From the NCBI RefSeq assembly GCF_002930615.1, contig NZ_PSNX01000004.1:307818-371817 (forward strand): DNA of 64,000 nt, written 5' to 3'. The notes below the pieces were generated by a model. That model worked only from the letters and a program-made list of their open reading frames with translations. It ran no database searches and had not been told where the DNA came from. Shown here in pieces: positions 47,583-57,468 of the stretch. Each line of letters opens with the position of its first letter. The first letter of the stretch is position 1. The position numbers and the translations under genes were made by a program. Origin of the DNA: Caldimonas caldifontis. Its GTDB lineage: Bacteria > Pseudomonadota > Gammaproteobacteria > Burkholderiales > Burkholderiaceae_C.

Positions 47583-48125
47583 GTGGACATCGTCGCGCAC
47601 ACGCTCTGGGCCGCTGCGGGGGCGGCGGCTGTCCATCGTTGCCGCCCACTGTCGCGAGGCACGGTGGCGGCCGCGCTGGTTCTCGCGGCCTTGCCGGACG
47701 TGATGCATCTGCTGCCGATTGCCGCTTGGTGGGCGCTCGGTGAAGGCAGCTTGGCAGCGGTCCGCGGCTACGCGCTGGCCTCGCCGGGGCAGGAGCCGTG
47801 GCTGCCGACCATCGTCGAGCTGTGGTCGCACCACCTGCACTGCGTGATGCACAGCGCACCGGTGGCTGCGCTCGTGACCGCGCTCGCCTGGGCGGTGCGG
47901 CGTGTGTTCTGGCTACCGCTGCTCGGCTGGTGGTCGCACATCGTGATCGACGTGTTCACGCACTCGGCCTACTACTACGCGGTGCCGGTGCTCTACCCGT
48001 TCACCGAGCGTGGGTTCGACGGCATCGCATGGACCACGCCCTGGTTCATGGTGCTGAACTATGCGGCGCTGGTGCTCGTGGGTGCCTGGGCGCTCGTTCG
48101 TCGGAGGCTTCCGAATGGCAGCTGA
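47583..48125 (+). CDS. Inner-membrane metal-dependent hydrolase-like protein (YdjM/DUF457 type)
   Basis: 180 aa from GTG 47583, 13 nt after the ATPase stop. Four or five hydrophobic segments. 'MDIVAHTLWAAAG' near the start, 'LPDVMHLLPIAAWW' and 'GWWSHIVIDVFTHSAYYY' carry the His and Asp residues of the membrane-bound hydrolase family. Function is not established for this family; location in the copper island suggests an accessory role. Overlaps the next gene by 11 nt. Confidence 0.65.
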   Translation: MDIVAHTLWAAAGAAAVHRCRPLSRGTVAAALVLAALPDVMHLLPIAAWWALGEGSLAAVRGYALASPGQEPWLPTIVELWSHHLHCVMHSAPVAALVTALAWAVRRVFWLPLLGWWSHIVIDVFTHSAYYYAVPVLYPFTERGFDGIAWTTPWFMVLNYAALVLVGAWALVRRRLPNGS

Positions 48126-48645
48126 ATCGCCGCTGGCCTTCCACCATCGCAGCGAAGTCGTGCTGCCAGTCGAGCCCGAGCGCCTGTTCGCCCACCTGGA
48201 CGACCACCGCCGCCTGTCCAGCCACATGGAGAAGCCGTCGCTGATGACGGCGGGCGCTTCGATGCGGATCGACACCGATGCGGGTCACGGCCAGGCGGTG
48301 GGTTCGGTCATCCGGATGAGCGGTCGTGTCCTGGGCGTGCGGCTCGGGCTCGAGGAGGTGGTGACCGAACACGCCCCACCGCACCGCAAGGTCTGGGAGA
48401 CCGTGGGCGAACCGGCCCTGCTGGTCATCGGCGCCTACCGGATGGGTTTCAGCATCGAGCCGTTCACCGGGGGCTCGCGACTGGTCGTCTTCATCGACTA
48501 CGCGCTGCCGGGGCGCGGGCTTGCCCGCCTGCTCGGGGCTCTCGTGGGTCGCTACTACGCCGCTTGGTGCACGCGGCGGATGGCAGAGGACGCCCGCGCC
48601 GCCTTTCCGGGGCCGATCCGGGGGCCCGCGCCGCGCGACCCGTGA
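48115..48645 (+). CDS. SRPBCC/polyketide-cyclase-like protein
   Basis: 176 aa from ATG 48115 behind CGGAGGCTTCCGA. 'HHRSEVVLPVEPERLFAHLD' at the start and 'GGSRLVVFIDYALPG' later follow the SRPBCC (START-like) pattern, with a helix-grip fold that binds hydrophobic ligands. No signal peptide. Accessory gene in the copper island; role unknown. Confidence 0.75.
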   Translation: MAAESPLAFHHRSEVVLPVEPERLFAHLDDHRRLSSHMEKPSLMTAGASMRIDTDAGHGQAVGSVIRMSGRVLGVRLGLEEVVTEHAPPHRKVWETVGEPALLVIGAYRMGFSIEPFTGGSRLVVFIDYALPGRGLARLLGALVGRYYAAWCTRRMAEDARAAFPGPIRGPAPRDP

Positions 48646-48684
48646 GTCGCATCTCTGGTCCGGCTTTGTCTCTACAGTACGCGA

Positions 48685-49059
48685 ATGATTCATCGCATTT
48701 CCCTTGCCCTGATCCTGGCGGTCCTCTGCTCCACCGCAGCGCGGGCCGACATCATCGACATCGCCTGGAACGAACAGGGCCGCTTCGAGCGCCGTGTCAG
48801 CGTGGCCCCGGGCAAGTTCGCCGAGGTCTGCGGCAAGCTCGCCCGGGCCGATTCGGTGGCCTGGCGCTTCGACGCCAGTGGCCCGCTGAACTTCAACATC
48901 CACTATCACGAGGGCAAGGACGTGCGTTACCCGGAGCGCCGCGATGCCCTGGCCGGCGCCAGCGGGCGGCTTCAGGTGGCACTTGACCAGGACTACTGCT
49001 GGATGTGGACCAACAAGTCGGGCCAGGCTGTCGACCTGAACGTCCTGCTGACGCGCTGA
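48685..49059 (+). CDS. Small secreted protein, 124 aa
   Basis: Signal peptide MIHRISLALILAVLCSTAARA, then a ~100-residue beta-rich domain with 'EQGRFERRVSVAPGKFAEVC' and 'DQDYCWMWTNKS'. Two Cys in the mature part could form a disulfide. Unknown family; beta-sandwich-like pattern similar to emp24-type folds is only a guess. It precedes the cus operon. Confidence 0.65.
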   Translation: MIHRISLALILAVLCSTAARADIIDIAWNEQGRFERRVSVAPGKFAEVCGKLARADSVAWRFDASGPLNFNIHYHEGKDVRYPERRDALAGASGRLQVALDQDYCWMWTNKSGQAVDLNVLLTR

Positions 49060-49125
49060 GGCGCGTGCGCGGAGCGCTTGATGCGGGACAAGGCGCGACG
49101 GCCGGGGGAACGTAGACTCCGCTCC

Positions 49126-49539
49126 ATGCGCGCGTTGCGTCGTCATCGCGGCTGGCTGTCCGGCTGGCTGATCGCCCTGGTGCTGTTCACGCAGCTGGCC
49201 ACGGCGGCGTACGCCTGCCCGCAGCTCTCGCCGGCGTCGGACGACGCGGCTGCCGCGATGGCGGCCATGCCGGATTGCGAGGGCAGCATGCCCACGAGCA
49301 TGGACCCGGACCAGCCGCAGCTGTGCAAGGCCCACTGCGAGACCGGCAAGACCTCGGTGAACAGCCAGGTCGCCGCGCTGGACGCGCCGCCAGCCATGGC
49401 GGTTGGCGCGGCACTCGTCGGCATCGTCGACGTGGCCGATGCCGCCCAGCTGGCGGCCACCATGCCCGCCTCGGTGGCCGACGGGCCGCCCGTCGGGTCA
49501 CCGCCGCTCTACCTCTCCTTCCTCGTCCTTCGGAACTGA
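49126..49539 (+). CDS. Small secreted protein with CxxxC, copper island copy 2
   Basis: 137 aa from ATG 49126. An Arg-rich start (MRALRRHRG), one hydrophobic helix ending 'TQLATAAYAC', then 'PQLSPASDDAA', a Met/Asp-rich linker, 'LCKAHCETGKTSVNSQ' (CxxxC) and a hydrophobic end 'PPLYLSFLVLRN'. Same order as the protein at 43354-43803. It is the first gene ahead of cusC and may act like CzcI does for czc. Confidence 0.65.
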   Translation: MRALRRHRGWLSGWLIALVLFTQLATAAYACPQLSPASDDAAAAMAAMPDCEGSMPTSMDPDQPQLCKAHCETGKTSVNSQVAALDAPPAMAVGAALVGIVDVADAAQLAATMPASVADGPPVGSPPLYLSFLVLRN

Positions 49540-49623
49540 CCTGCGGACCCGGGTCCGGGTGCGCTGTCTCGGCGCGCCCGGGTCTCTTGCGTTCGCCGTG
49601 CGTTCGATCCGAAGGAGAGTGTC

Positions 49624-50916
49624 GTGTCCCGATTCAACGTTTGCGTGCTGCGCCGGCACGCCGGGCGGCGCCAGCCGTCCACCCTGGCCTTGGCGTGCGT
49701 GCTGGGCCTGGCCGCACTGGTACCCAGTGCCGCATGGGCTGCCCCTGACGCTCCGTCGCTGAGCTATGCCGAGGCGCTCGAGCTGGCGCGCCAGGCGGCA
49801 CCGGCACTGCGTGCGCAGCAGGCCACGCTGGCCGGTTCGACGATCCTGGCGCCGGCTGCGTCCGCGCTGCCCGATCCGCGCCTGTCCGTCGGCGTCGAGA
49901 ACCTGCCGATCGCCGGGCCGGATCGTTGGAGCACGACGCGCGATGCCGGCACCATGCAGCGCATCGCGCTGATGCAGGAGATGCCTAACCGCGCCAAGCG
50001 CGATGCGCGCGAGCAGGCCGCGCAGGCCCGCGTCGAGCGCGACCGGGCGGTGCTGGCGGCCACCGAACTCACGGTGCGCCGCGAAGCCGGCCTGGCATGG
50101 CTCGCGGTGCACTTCGCGGAGGCCCGGCTGTCGCAGGTGGCCGGCCTCCAGCGCGAGAACCGGCTGCTGCAGGACACGCTGCCGGCCCGCATTGCTGCCG
50201 GCTCAGCCATGCCCGCGGAGTTGACGATGGCGCGCCAGGAAGCGCTGGCCATCGCCGACCGGGCCGACGAGCTGGCGCGGGACGTGCGCAAGGCGCGGGT
50301 GGAACTGCGCCGATGGATCGGCGAGCGTGCCGCTGCGCCGCTGCAGGGCGCAGCGCCGGCTATGGCCGTGAACGGCGACGCCTTGCGCAGCGCGCTGCCG
50401 CATCACGCCGAGCTCGCACCCTATGCGCCGATGCGTGCGATGGCCCAGGCCGAGGTGGCCGAGGCCGATGCGGAGAAGCGCGGCGACTGGTCGTGGGAGG
50501 TGGCGTACAGCCGGCGACCACGCTACGACGACATGGTGTCGTTCCAGCTCAGCTTCGACCTGCCGTGGCAGCGTGATCGCCGCCAGCAGCCGCAGATCGA
50601 GGCCAAGCGGCGCGAGATCGAACGCATCGAGGCCGAGCGCGAGGAACTGCTGCGGCGCCATGCCGCGGAGACCGACGCGATGCTGGCCGAGCTGCAGGCG
50701 CTCGACACGCAGGCCGAGCGGCTGCGGGCCGCCGGGCAGCCGCTGGCCACCGAGCGCGTGGCGCTGGCGACGGCGGCCTACCAGGCCGGCCGTGGCGATC
50801 TCGCGGCCGTGCTCACGGCGCGCAGCCAGGTGCTGGAAACCCAGCTGCGCGCCATCGACCTCGACGAGCAGCGCGCCGCCCTGCGCCTGCGCCTGTCCAC
50901 CCTGATTGCGGAGTAA
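49624..50916 (+). CDS. cusC: TolC-family outer-membrane channel, CusC-like
   Basis: 430 aa from GTG 49624 behind GAAGGAGAGTGTC. Long Arg-containing signal region ending 'PSAAWAAPDAP', two OMF repeats ('SLSYAEALELARQAAPALRA', 'ARQEALAIADRADELARDVR') and the end 'RLRLSTLIAE'. No lipobox. It precedes the adaptor and pump genes with a 4-nt gap, so it is the channel of the cus system. Confidence 0.9.
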   Translation: MSRFNVCVLRRHAGRRQPSTLALACVLGLAALVPSAAWAAPDAPSLSYAEALELARQAAPALRAQQATLAGSTILAPAASALPDPRLSVGVENLPIAGPDRWSTTRDAGTMQRIALMQEMPNRAKRDAREQAAQARVERDRAVLAATELTVRREAGLAWLAVHFAEARLSQVAGLQRENRLLQDTLPARIAAGSAMPAELTMARQEALAIADRADELARDVRKARVELRRWIGERAAAPLQGAAPAMAVNGDALRSALPHHAELAPYAPMRAMAQAEVAEADAEKRGDWSWEVAYSRRPRYDDMVSFQLSFDLPWQRDRRQQPQIEAKRREIERIEAEREELLRRHAAETDAMLAELQALDTQAERLRAAGQPLATERVALATAAYQAGRGDLAAVLTARSQVLETQLRAIDLDEQRAALRLRLSTLIAE

Positions 50917-50920
50917 GACG

Positions 50921-52510
50921 ATGAGCCTTTCATCCAACCCCTCATCCACCAAGACGCTGGTGGCCGGCGCGGTGTTGCTGCTGGTCGGCCTCGGCGCAGG
51001 CTGGGCGCTCTCGCAATGGCTGTCGGCTGGTGGCCATGCAGGCGCTCCGGCAACGGCTGCTGCAACCGCAGCCAGCGCGCCGGAGCGCAGGGTGCTGTAC
51101 TGGTACGACCCAATGGTGCCGACGCAGCGCTTCGACAAGCCCGGCAAGTCGCCCTTCATGGAGATGCAGCTCGTGCCGCGGTACGCCGACGAGGCTGGTG
51201 CCGACGCCGGGTCTGCGGTGGCGGTGTCGCCGCAGGCGGTGCAGTCGCTCGGCCTTCGCGTCTCCACGGCCGAGAAGCGCGTGCTGCAGGCGGCGGTGGA
51301 CGCGGTCGGTACGGTCGGGCTCAACGAGCGCGATGTCAGCATCGTGCAGGCCCGAGCCAACGGCTTCGTCGAGCGTGTCCATCCGCGTGCGCCGGGCGAC
51401 GTGATCCCCGCGGGCGCCCCGCTGGCCGAGGTGCTGCACCCAGACTGGCTGGCGGCGCAGCGCGAGTACCTCGCGGTGCGGGCCACCGGCGACGCGGCCC
51501 TTGCGCAGGCAGCCCGCGCGCGGCTCACGCTGCTGGGCATGCCGGCGGCGCTCATCGAGCGCGTTGATGCCAGCGGGCAGCCGCAGGCGGTCACGACCAT
51601 CGTGGCGCCGTCGGGCGGGCTGATCGCCGAGCTGATGGTTCGTCAGGGCATGACGGTGTCGGCCGGCATGACGATGGCGCGCATCAACGGCCTGGGCACG
51701 GTGTGGGTCGAGGCGGCGGTGCCCGAGGCGCTGGGCGCGGCGGTGGTCTCGGGCCAGCCCGCCGAGCTGCGGCTGGTGGCGTTTCCGGGCGAGGTGCGGC
51801 GCGGCAAGGTGGCGGCCGTGCTTCCTGAGGCGAGCCGAGACACGCGCACGCTGCGCGTGCGCGTCGAGGTGCCGAATCCGGGTGGGCGGTTGCGTGCCGG
51901 CATGTTCGGCCAAGTGCGCCTGCTCGGCGCGGGGCAGGGCGCCGAGGTCGTCACGGTCCCCGGCGAGGCGGTGATCCGCACCGGTCGCCGCGCGCTGGTC
52001 TATGTGGTCGACGCGCCGGGCCGGTATCGGCCGGTGGAGGTGGAACTCGGCGCGGAGGTCGACGGCCGGGTGGCCGTGCTCAAGGGGGTGGAGGCTGGGC
52101 AGCAGGTGGTGGCCTCGGGACAGTTCCTCATCGATTCCGAGGCCAGCCTGCAAGGGCTGACCGCGCGTGCCCCGGCGGAAGCGGCCGCGACCACTGCAAC
52201 GGCGGCCGCAACGGCGGTCAGCGCGCAGCAGGGGCCGACCGGCGAGTTCAGCACCCGCGGCCGGGTGGTCGAGCTCGACGCGGCGGCGATCACCCTGGAA
52301 CACGAAGCCGTCCCTGCGCTGAAGTGGCCGGCGATGACGATGCCCTTCCAGCTCGCGCGGCCGGACCTCGCACGCGGGCTGAAGGCGGGCGATGCGGTGC
52401 GCTTCCGCTTTCGCCAGAAGGGCGACGAGCACGTGGTCACCGCGATCGACCGCGAACCTGCCGCGACCGACCCGCATGCCGGCCACGGCAGCACCGGAGC
52501 GCCGCGATGA
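50921..52510 (+). CDS. cusB: CusB-type RND adaptor with fused C-terminal CusF domain
   Basis: 529 aa from ATG 50921 behind GGAGTAAGACG. N-terminal anchor helix, then an HMBD-like '[16 protein letters not shown]' with MEMQLVP, barrel-sandwich and coiled regions, '[20 protein letters not shown]', and a linker rich in Ala/Thr. The last ~85 residues form a CusF-like barrel with '[13 protein letters not shown]', the W-P-x-M-T-M Cu(I) site intact. The adaptor thus carries its own metallochaperone. Overlaps cusA (ATGA). Confidence 0.92.
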   Translation: MSLSSNPSSTKTLVAGAVLLLVGLGAGWALSQWLSAGGHAGAPATAAATAASAPERRVLYWYDPMVPTQRFDKPGKSPFMEMQLVPRYADEAGADAGSAVAVSPQAVQSLGLRVSTAEKRVLQAAVDAVGTVGLNERDVSIVQARANGFVERVHPRAPGDVIPAGAPLAEVLHPDWLAAQREYLAVRATGDAALAQAARARLTLLGMPAALIERVDASGQPQAVTTIVAPSGGLIAELMVRQGMTVSAGMTMARINGLGTVWVEAAVPEALGAAVVSGQPAELRLVAFPGEVRRGKVAAVLPEASRDTRTLRVRVEVPNPGGRLRAGMFGQVRLLGAGQGAEVVTVPGEAVIRTGRRALVYVVDAPGRYRPVEVELGAEVDGRVAVLKGVEAGQQVVASGQFLIDSEASLQGLTARAPAEAAATTATAAATAVSAQQGPTGEFSTRGRVVELDAAAITLEHEAVPALKWPAMTMPFQLARPDLARGLKAGDAVRFRFRQKGDEHVVTAIDREPAATDPHAGHGSTGAPR

Positions 52511-55500
52511 TCGCCGCGCTGATCCGCTGGTCGGTGGCCAACCGCTTCCTCGTCGTGCTGGCCACGCTGTTCCTCGCGGCCGCGGGCCTGTGGGGCGTGC
52601 GCACGACGCCGGTCGATGCCTTGCCCGACCTGTCCGACGTGCAGGTGATCATCCGCACGACGCTGCCCGGGCAGGCACCGCAGATCGTCGAGAACCAGGT
52701 CACCTATCCGCTGGCGACGACGATGCTGTCGGTGCCCGGTGCGAAGACGGTGCGCGGCTTCTCGTTCTTCGGCGACAGCTTCGTCTACATCCTCTTCGAT
52801 GACGGCACCGACCTGTACTGGGCGCGCTCGCGCGTGCTGGAGTACCTCAACCAGGTGCAGGGCCGGCTGCCGGCCGCGGCGAAATCGTCGCTGGGGCCGG
52901 ACGCCACCGGCGTGGGCTGGATCTTCCAGTACGCGCTGGTTGACCGCACCGGCCGCAATGACCTGTCCCAGCTGCGTGCGCTGCAGGACTGGTTCCTGAA
53001 GTACGAGCTGAAGGGCCTGCCCGGCGTGGCGGAGGTGGCCACCGTGGGCGGCATGAACCGGCAATACCAGGTGGTGCTCGACCCGCTGAAGCTGGCCGCC
53101 TACGGCATCACGCATGCGCAGGTGCGCGAGGCGCTGATGGCCGGCAACCAGGAGGCCGGCGGTTCGGTGCTGGAGCTGGCCGAGGCCGAGTACATGGTGC
53201 GCGCCAGCGGGTACCTGAAGACGCTGGACGACTTCCGCGCGTTGCCGCTGGCCGCGCGCGGCGGCATCCCGGTGAAGCTGGGCGACGTCTCCACGGTCCA
53301 GGTCGGCCCGGAGATGCGGCGCGGCATCGCCGAGCTCGACGGCGAAGGCGAGGTGACCGGTGGCGTGGTGGTCCTGCGTTCGGGCGCGAACCCGCAGCAG
53401 ACCATTGCCGCGGTGAAGGCCAAGCTTGCAGAGCTGCAAGGCAGCCTGCCGCAGGGCGTGGAGGTGGTGACCACCTACGACCGCAGCGCGCTGATCGAGC
53501 GCGCCATCGACAACCTCTCGGCGAAGCTGATCGAGGAGTTCATCGTCGTCGCGCTGGTGTGTGTGGTCTTCCTGTGGCACCTGCGCTCGGCGCTGGTGGC
53601 CATCATCGCGCTGCCGCTGGGCGTGATGGCGGCCTTCCTGATCATGCGCTGGCAGGGCATCAACGCCAACATCATGTCCCTGGGCGGCATCGCGATCGCG
53701 ATCGGCGCGATGGTCGACGCGGCCGTGGTGATGATCGAGAACGCGCACAAGAAGCTCGAGGCCTGGCAGCACGCGCATCCCGGCGAGAGCCTCGTCGGCG
53801 AGGCGCGCTGGAAGGTCATCACCGAAGCGGCCGAGGAGGTCGGCCCGGCGCTGTTCTTCTCGCTGCTCATCATCACGCTGAGCTTCATCCCGGTCTTCAC
53901 GCTGGAGGCGCAGGAAGGGCGGTTGTTCGGGCCGCTGGCCTTCACCAAGACCTATGCGATGGCGGCCGCCGCCGCGCTGTCGGTAACGCTGATCCCGGTG
54001 CTGATGGGTGCGTGGATCCGCGGCCGCATCCCCGACGAGCAGAAGAACCCGATCACCCGCGTACTGATCGCGGTCTACCGTCCGGCGCTCGAATGGGTGC
54101 TGCGCTGGCCGAAGGCGACGCTGGTGATCGCGGTGGTGCTGGCGGCGAGCACGGCCTGGCCGCTGTCACGCCTGGGCGGCGAGTTCCTGCCTCGGCTGGA
54201 CGAAGGCGACCTGCTGTACATGCCGTCGGCGCTGCCGGGGCTGTCGGCGCAGAAGGCGGCCGAACTGCTGCAGATCACCAACCGGATGATCAAGACCGTG
54301 CCCGAGGTGGAGCGTGTCTTCGGCAAGGCCGGCCGGGCCGAGACCGCGACCGACCCGGCGCCGCTGGAGATGTTCGAGACCACGGTCAAGCTCAAGCCCC
54401 GCGAGCAGTGGCGGCCGGGCATGACGCCCGACAAGCTGGTCGAGGAACTCGACGCGGCGGTGAAGGTGCCGGGACTGGCCAACATCTGGATCCCGCCGAT
54501 CCGCAACCGCATCGACATGCTGGCCACCGGCATCAAGAGCCCGATCGGCGTGAAGGTGACCGGCAGCGATCTCGCCACGATCGACCGCATCGCCCAAGGC
54601 GTGGAGCGGGTCGCCAAGACGGTGCCGGGCGTGTCGTCGGCGCTGGCCGAACGCCTGACCGGCGGGCGCTACATCGACGTGCAGATCGACCGCGCGGCGG
54701 CTGCGCGCTACGGACTGAACATCGCCGACGTGCAGGCGGTGGTCAGCGGCGCGATCGGCGGCGAGAACGTGGCCGAGACGGTCGAAGGACTGGCGCGCTT
54801 CCCCATCAACCTGCGCTATCCGCGCGAGTGGCGCGACACGCCCGAGCGGCTGGCGGCGCTGCCGGTGCTGACGCCGATGGGCCAGCAGATCACGCTGGGC
54901 ACGGTGGCGAAGATCGTCGTGGCCGACGGGCCGCCGATGCTCAAGAGCGAAAACGCGCGACCCTCGGGCTGGGTCTATGTGGACGTGCGCGGCCGCGACC
55001 TTGCCTCGGTGGCGGCCGACCTGCGCGCCTCGGTGGCGCGCGAGGTGAAGCTCGCTCCCGGCGTGAGCATCGCCTACTCGGGCCAGTTCGAGTACCTCGA
55101 GCGCGCCAACGCGCGGCTGAAGATCGTCGTACCGGCGACGCTGATGATCATCTTCGTCCTGCTGTACCTGACCTTCCGTCGCATCGACGAGGCGGTGCTG
55201 ATCATGGCCACGCTGCCTTTTGCGCTGACCGGCGGCGTTTGGTTCCTCTGGGCGATGGGCTACCACCTGTCGATCGCCACCGGCGTGGGATTCATCGCGC
55301 TGGCCGGCGTGGCCGCCGAGTTCGGCGTGGTGATGCTGCTGTACCTGAAGCACGCGCTGGAGGCCAGGCTCGTGGCCGGCACACCGCTGACGCTGCCGGT
55401 GCTGCTCGATGCGATCCGCGAAGGCGCGGTGCTGCGCGTGCGACCCAAGGCGATGACCGTGGCCGTGATCCTCGCTGGCCTGGTGCCGATCGTCTGGGGC

Positions 55501-55644
55501 AGCGGCACGGGCTCCGAGGTGATGAGCCGCATCGCCGCGCCGATGCTCGGGGGCATGGTCACCGCGCCGCTGCTGTCGCTGTTCGTGGTGCCGGCGGTAT
55601 TCGCGCTGCTGCGATCTCGACTCCAAGGCTCAGCGCCGGCCTGA
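52507..55644 (+). CDS. cusA: CusA-type copper/silver RND pump
   Basis: 1045 aa from ATG 52507. '[20 protein letters not shown]', [15 protein letters not shown], proton-relay '[19 protein letters not shown]', and '[20 protein letters not shown]' are characteristic of CusA and differ from the czcA here (VDAA against VDDA). It exports Cu(I)/Ag(I) from the periplasm through CusB and CusC. A strong hairpin (55701-55720) lies 56 nt beyond the stop. Confidence 0.95.
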   Translation: MIAALIRWSVANRFLVVLATLFLAAAGLWGVRTTPVDALPDLSDVQVIIRTTLPGQAPQIVENQVTYPLATTMLSVPGAKTVRGFSFFGDSFVYILFDDGTDLYWARSRVLEYLNQVQGRLPAAAKSSLGPDATGVGWIFQYALVDRTGRNDLSQLRALQDWFLKYELKGLPGVAEVATVGGMNRQYQVVLDPLKLAAYGITHAQVREALMAGNQEAGGSVLELAEAEYMVRASGYLKTLDDFRALPLAARGGIPVKLGDVSTVQVGPEMRRGIAELDGEGEVTGGVVVLRSGANPQQTIAAVKAKLAELQGSLPQGVEVVTTYDRSALIERAIDNLSAKLIEEFIVVALVCVVFLWHLRSALVAIIALPLGVMAAFLIMRWQGINANIMSLGGIAIAIGAMVDAAVVMIENAHKKLEAWQHAHPGESLVGEARWKVITEAAEEVGPALFFSLLIITLSFIPVFTLEAQEGRLFGPLAFTKTYAMAAAAALSVTLIPVLMGAWIRGRIPDEQKNPITRVLIAVYRPALEWVLRWPKATLVIAVVLAASTAWPLSRLGGEFLPRLDEGDLLYMPSALPGLSAQKAAELLQITNRMIKTVPEVERVFGKAGRAETATDPAPLEMFETTVKLKPREQWRPGMTPDKLVEELDAAVKVPGLANIWIPPIRNRIDMLATGIKSPIGVKVTGSDLATIDRIAQGVERVAKTVPGVSSALAERLTGGRYIDVQIDRAAAARYGLNIADVQAVVSGAIGGENVAETVEGLARFPINLRYPREWRDTPERLAALPVLTPMGQQITLGTVAKIVVADGPPMLKSENARPSGWVYVDVRGRDLASVAADLRASVAREVKLAPGVSIAYSGQFEYLERANARLKIVVPATLMIIFVLLYLTFRRIDEAVLIMATLPFALTGGVWFLWAMGYHLSIATGVGFIALAGVAAEFGVVMLLYLKHALEARLVAGTPLTLPVLLDAIREGAVLRVRPKAMTVAVILAGLVPIVWGSGTGSEVMSRIAAPMLGGMVTAPLLSLFVVPAVFALLRSRLQGSAPA

Positions 55645-55700
55645 CGGACGAGGGGTGGGTTTGACGAAGGAACAGGCCCGCAAAGAGAAAGGGCGCCGGC

Positions 55701-55720
55701 CCCATCCCTGACGGGATGGG
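55701..55720. terminator. Hairpin downstream of cusA
   Basis: Perfect 8-bp stem CCCATCCC-TGAC-GGGATGGG, flanked by GGCGCCG / CGGCGCC that extend it. No T-run. It lies between cusA and the convergent backbone genes and may terminate both; the stem sequence also resembles the backbone leaders. Confidence 0.5.
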
Positions 55721-55752
55721 CGCGCGGCGCCGGGGTCGATCCGTGGACAGCG

Positions 55753-56064
55753 TCAGCCCGCCAGCAGCGTGACTGGCGGCCCGTCTGCCAGGTGGCGAAC
55801 GATGCGGTTGCCCGCGCGCCGGCGGCCATCGCCCTCGACCTCGTCGACCAACTGCGCGGGCAGCCGAAGGCCGAGTTCTGCGACCTTGGCGCGCAGGGTC
55901 GCGATGTCCGTCCAGTCCAGCAGGGGCTCCTGCAGGCTGGTGTAGAGCATGTCGTTGCGCTCGTCGATGATCTGGAGAAAGTAGTCCCCCAGGCGTCGAT
56001 CGAAGCCGGCCACGATCTCGACGGGGTGTCCGTCGAGCGTCGCCGTCGCGAGGTGCTGGCTCAT
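55753..56064 (-). CDS. Unknown backbone protein, 103 aa
   Basis: Begins MSQHLATATLDGHPVEIVAG, followed by 'FDRRLGDYFLQIIDERNDM', a pattern of small element-borne proteins that I know only as hypothetical. The start overlaps the previous stop (ATGA), so it is coupled to the 102-aa gene. No motif or signal peptide. Confidence 0.65.
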   Translation of the reverse strand: MSQHLATATLDGHPVEIVAGFDRRLGDYFLQIIDERNDMLYTSLQEPLLDWTDIATLRAKVAELGLRLPAQLVDEVEGDGRRRAGNRIVRHLADGPPVTLLAG

Positions 56065-56369
56065 GGTCCGGGCTCCGCGCTGTCGAACACGGGCAGCCCG
56101 TCGATGACGGCCGCCTCGCGGTCGAACATCAGCCAGGCCACGCCGGCGGATTCGGCGACCTCGAACAGCATGGCCAGATCGGGCTCCGACGGCACGCGGT
56201 ACTTCGGTGCCCCGACATAGACGAACCCGCCGCAGTCGGTCGGGTAGGCGTTCACGGACAGATCGTCATCGGCGAGCTTGTTGCGCGTTGCCGAACTCAG
56301 ATGCTTCAGGGACAGGCTGGCCAGCATCTCGGCCTGCTGTCGCAGGCCGGTGGCGGGCAGGGTATGCAT
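56061..56369 (-). CDS. Unknown backbone protein, 102 aa
   Basis: Begins 'MHTLPATGLRQQAEMLASLS' behind a strong GAGGAGGAAGCCACG. The middle 'DLSVNAYPTDCGGFVYVGAP' and 'EPDLAMLFEVAESAGVAWLM' suggest a small alpha/beta fold. I recall similar hypothetical proteins next to RadC on elements. Function unknown. Confidence 0.65.
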   Translation of the reverse strand: MHTLPATGLRQQAEMLASLSLKHLSSATRNKLADDDLSVNAYPTDCGGFVYVGAPKYRVPSEPDLAMLFEVAESAGVAWLMFDREAAVIDGLPVFDSAEPGP

Positions 56370-56583
56370 CGTGGCTTCCTCCTCGGGATGAACTGGGAGA
56401 TGTGGGGGATTCGGTCGCCCGCGTCACGGTCGAGGGCGCACAGGACGTGCGCTTCGATCTTCCGGCGCGGGCGAACGTCATGCCGCAGTCGCGGCAGCGG
56501 AACCAGTGCAGGCGACCGAGCGCGCCCAGGGGCACGCCGTGGCCGGCACAGCAGGGGCAGGTCGGGGGTTTTCTCTCCGACAT
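56266..56583 (-). CDS. Small zinc-ribbon protein
   Basis: 105 aa if started at ATG 56581-56583 (AAGGATGCCC precedes). The first 35 residues form a clear zinc ribbon: CPCC and CRDC separated by ~20 residues ('GVPLGALGRLHWFRCRDCGM'). The rest is Ser/Thr/Arg-rich, and overlaps the start of the next gene by 104 nt, so the tail may be non-native after a frameshift. Expression is uncertain. Confidence 0.45.
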   Translation of the reverse strand: MSERKPPTCPCCAGHGVPLGALGRLHWFRCRDCGMTFARAGRSKRTSCAPSTVTRATESPTSPSSSRGGSHDAYPARHRPATAGRDAGQPVPEASEFGNAQQARR

Positions 56584-56615
56584 GGGCATCCTTGGTTGGG
56601 GTGGGATCGGCGGGA

Positions 56616-56638
56616 GGGACACCGCCTCGGCGGCGCCC
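56616..56638 (-). promoter_or_regulatory. Hairpin leader upstream of the zinc-ribbon gene
   Basis: CCGCC-GA-GGCGG core on the minus strand, within GGGCGCC…GTGTCCC. Located 32-55 nt upstream of the start. Weaker member of the leader family. Confidence 0.35.
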
Positions 56639-56682
56639 TTCTCGCGGCTGGGTCTTGCAGGGCGTGACGGCCGCACATGGCG

Positions 56683-57315
56683 TCAGAGCAGTCCGCGCTC
56701 CGCGAAGCTGACGCACTGGTCGCCGGCGACGACGAAGTGGTCGATCAGGCGGATGTCCACCAGCGCCAGCGCCGACTTCAGCGTCTGCGTCAGGAACTCG
56801 TCCGCGCGGCTCGGCTCGGCCTGGCCGCTCGGGTGGTTGTGGGCCACCGCGATCGCGGCGGCGTTGCGGGCCAGGGCGCTCTTGACCAGTTCCCGCGGGT
56901 ACACCGAGGTCTGGGTGAGCGTGCCGCGGAACACCTCCTCGTGGGCGATCAGCCGGTGGTTGGCATCCAGGTAGAGCGCGAGGAAGACCTCGTGCTGCAG
57001 GCCTGCGCAGCGCAGGCGCAGCCAGTCCCGAAGGACCTGGGGCGACGACATCACCGGCCCCTGCGCCATCTGGTCACGCAGCTCGCGCATCAGCAGCTCG
57101 CGGGCGACACCGAGTCGGCGCGTCAGGAGCTGCTGCGTGGCCGGGTCCTCGTGGGGCGTCTCCCGGTCGCTGACGCGCAGCGCAGCCGGCGTCGGGCCTG
57201 GCAATGGGTGGGCCTGCAGGCCCAGCATCTCTGCCACCAGGTCCTCCCGAGACGCATGGGCGGCATCGGGCAGGTCCGGCAGATTTTGAAGACCCTGGAA
57301 AGGGTGGAAGTTCAT
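56683..57315 (-). CDS. radC: RadC/JAB-domain protein
   Basis: 210 aa from ATG 57313-57315 behind GAGGAGAACGCC. MPN/JAB metal site: E in [24 protein letters not shown] (His159, His161, Ser163, Asp172). RadC-like proteins of mobile elements have this JAMM core with an N-terminal helical part; they have no proven repair role, but are nearly universal on ICEs. Leader hairpins at 57346-57380. The downstream zinc-ribbon and 102/103-aa genes follow on the same strand. Confidence 0.88.
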   Translation of the reverse strand: MNFHPFQGLQNLPDLPDAAHASREDLVAEMLGLQAHPLPGPTPAALRVSDRETPHEDPATQQLLTRRLGVARELLMRELRDQMAQGPVMSSPQVLRDWLRLRCAGLQHEVFLALYLDANHRLIAHEEVFRGTLTQTSVYPRELVKSALARNAAAIAVAHNHPSGQAEPSRADEFLTQTLKSALALVDIRLIDHFVVAGDQCVSFAERGLL

Positions 57316-57345
57316 GGCGTTCTCCTCTCGTGGCGAAAAGGGAGA

Positions 57346-57380
57346 CGGGAACGCCGTTCCCGGTGGGGACTGGTGTCCCC
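57346..57380 (-). promoter_or_regulatory. Double-hairpin leader upstream of radC
   Basis: Two perfect stems on the minus strand: GGGGAC-ACCA-GTCCCC (57365-57380) and CGGGAAC-GGC-GTTCCCG (57346-57362). They start 31 nt upstream of the ATG. The clearest example of the leader family. Confidence 0.6.
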
Positions 57381-57445
57381 GCAAGGGAAGGATGTGCAGA
57401 CACACGACGGAACGTGGCCGGCACGGTGGCTCAGATGATCATCCG

Positions 57446-57468
57446 AGGCAGGTAACGACTGCGACGCC
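57446..57468 (-). repeat. 23-bp repeat, copy B
   Basis: Minus strand GGCGTCGCAGTCG-T-TACCTGCCT, 131 nt upstream of the radC start. One base differs from copy A; identical to copy C. Confidence 0.65.

Noticed and set aside
45437..47662. 741-codon frame opposite the second copper ATPase
   Set aside because: His/Arg/Gln-rich antisense of a P-type ATPase; no family features.
53559..55664. 701-codon frame within cusA on the same strand
   Set aside because: Out-of-phase shadow; the cusA frame has all RND motifs.
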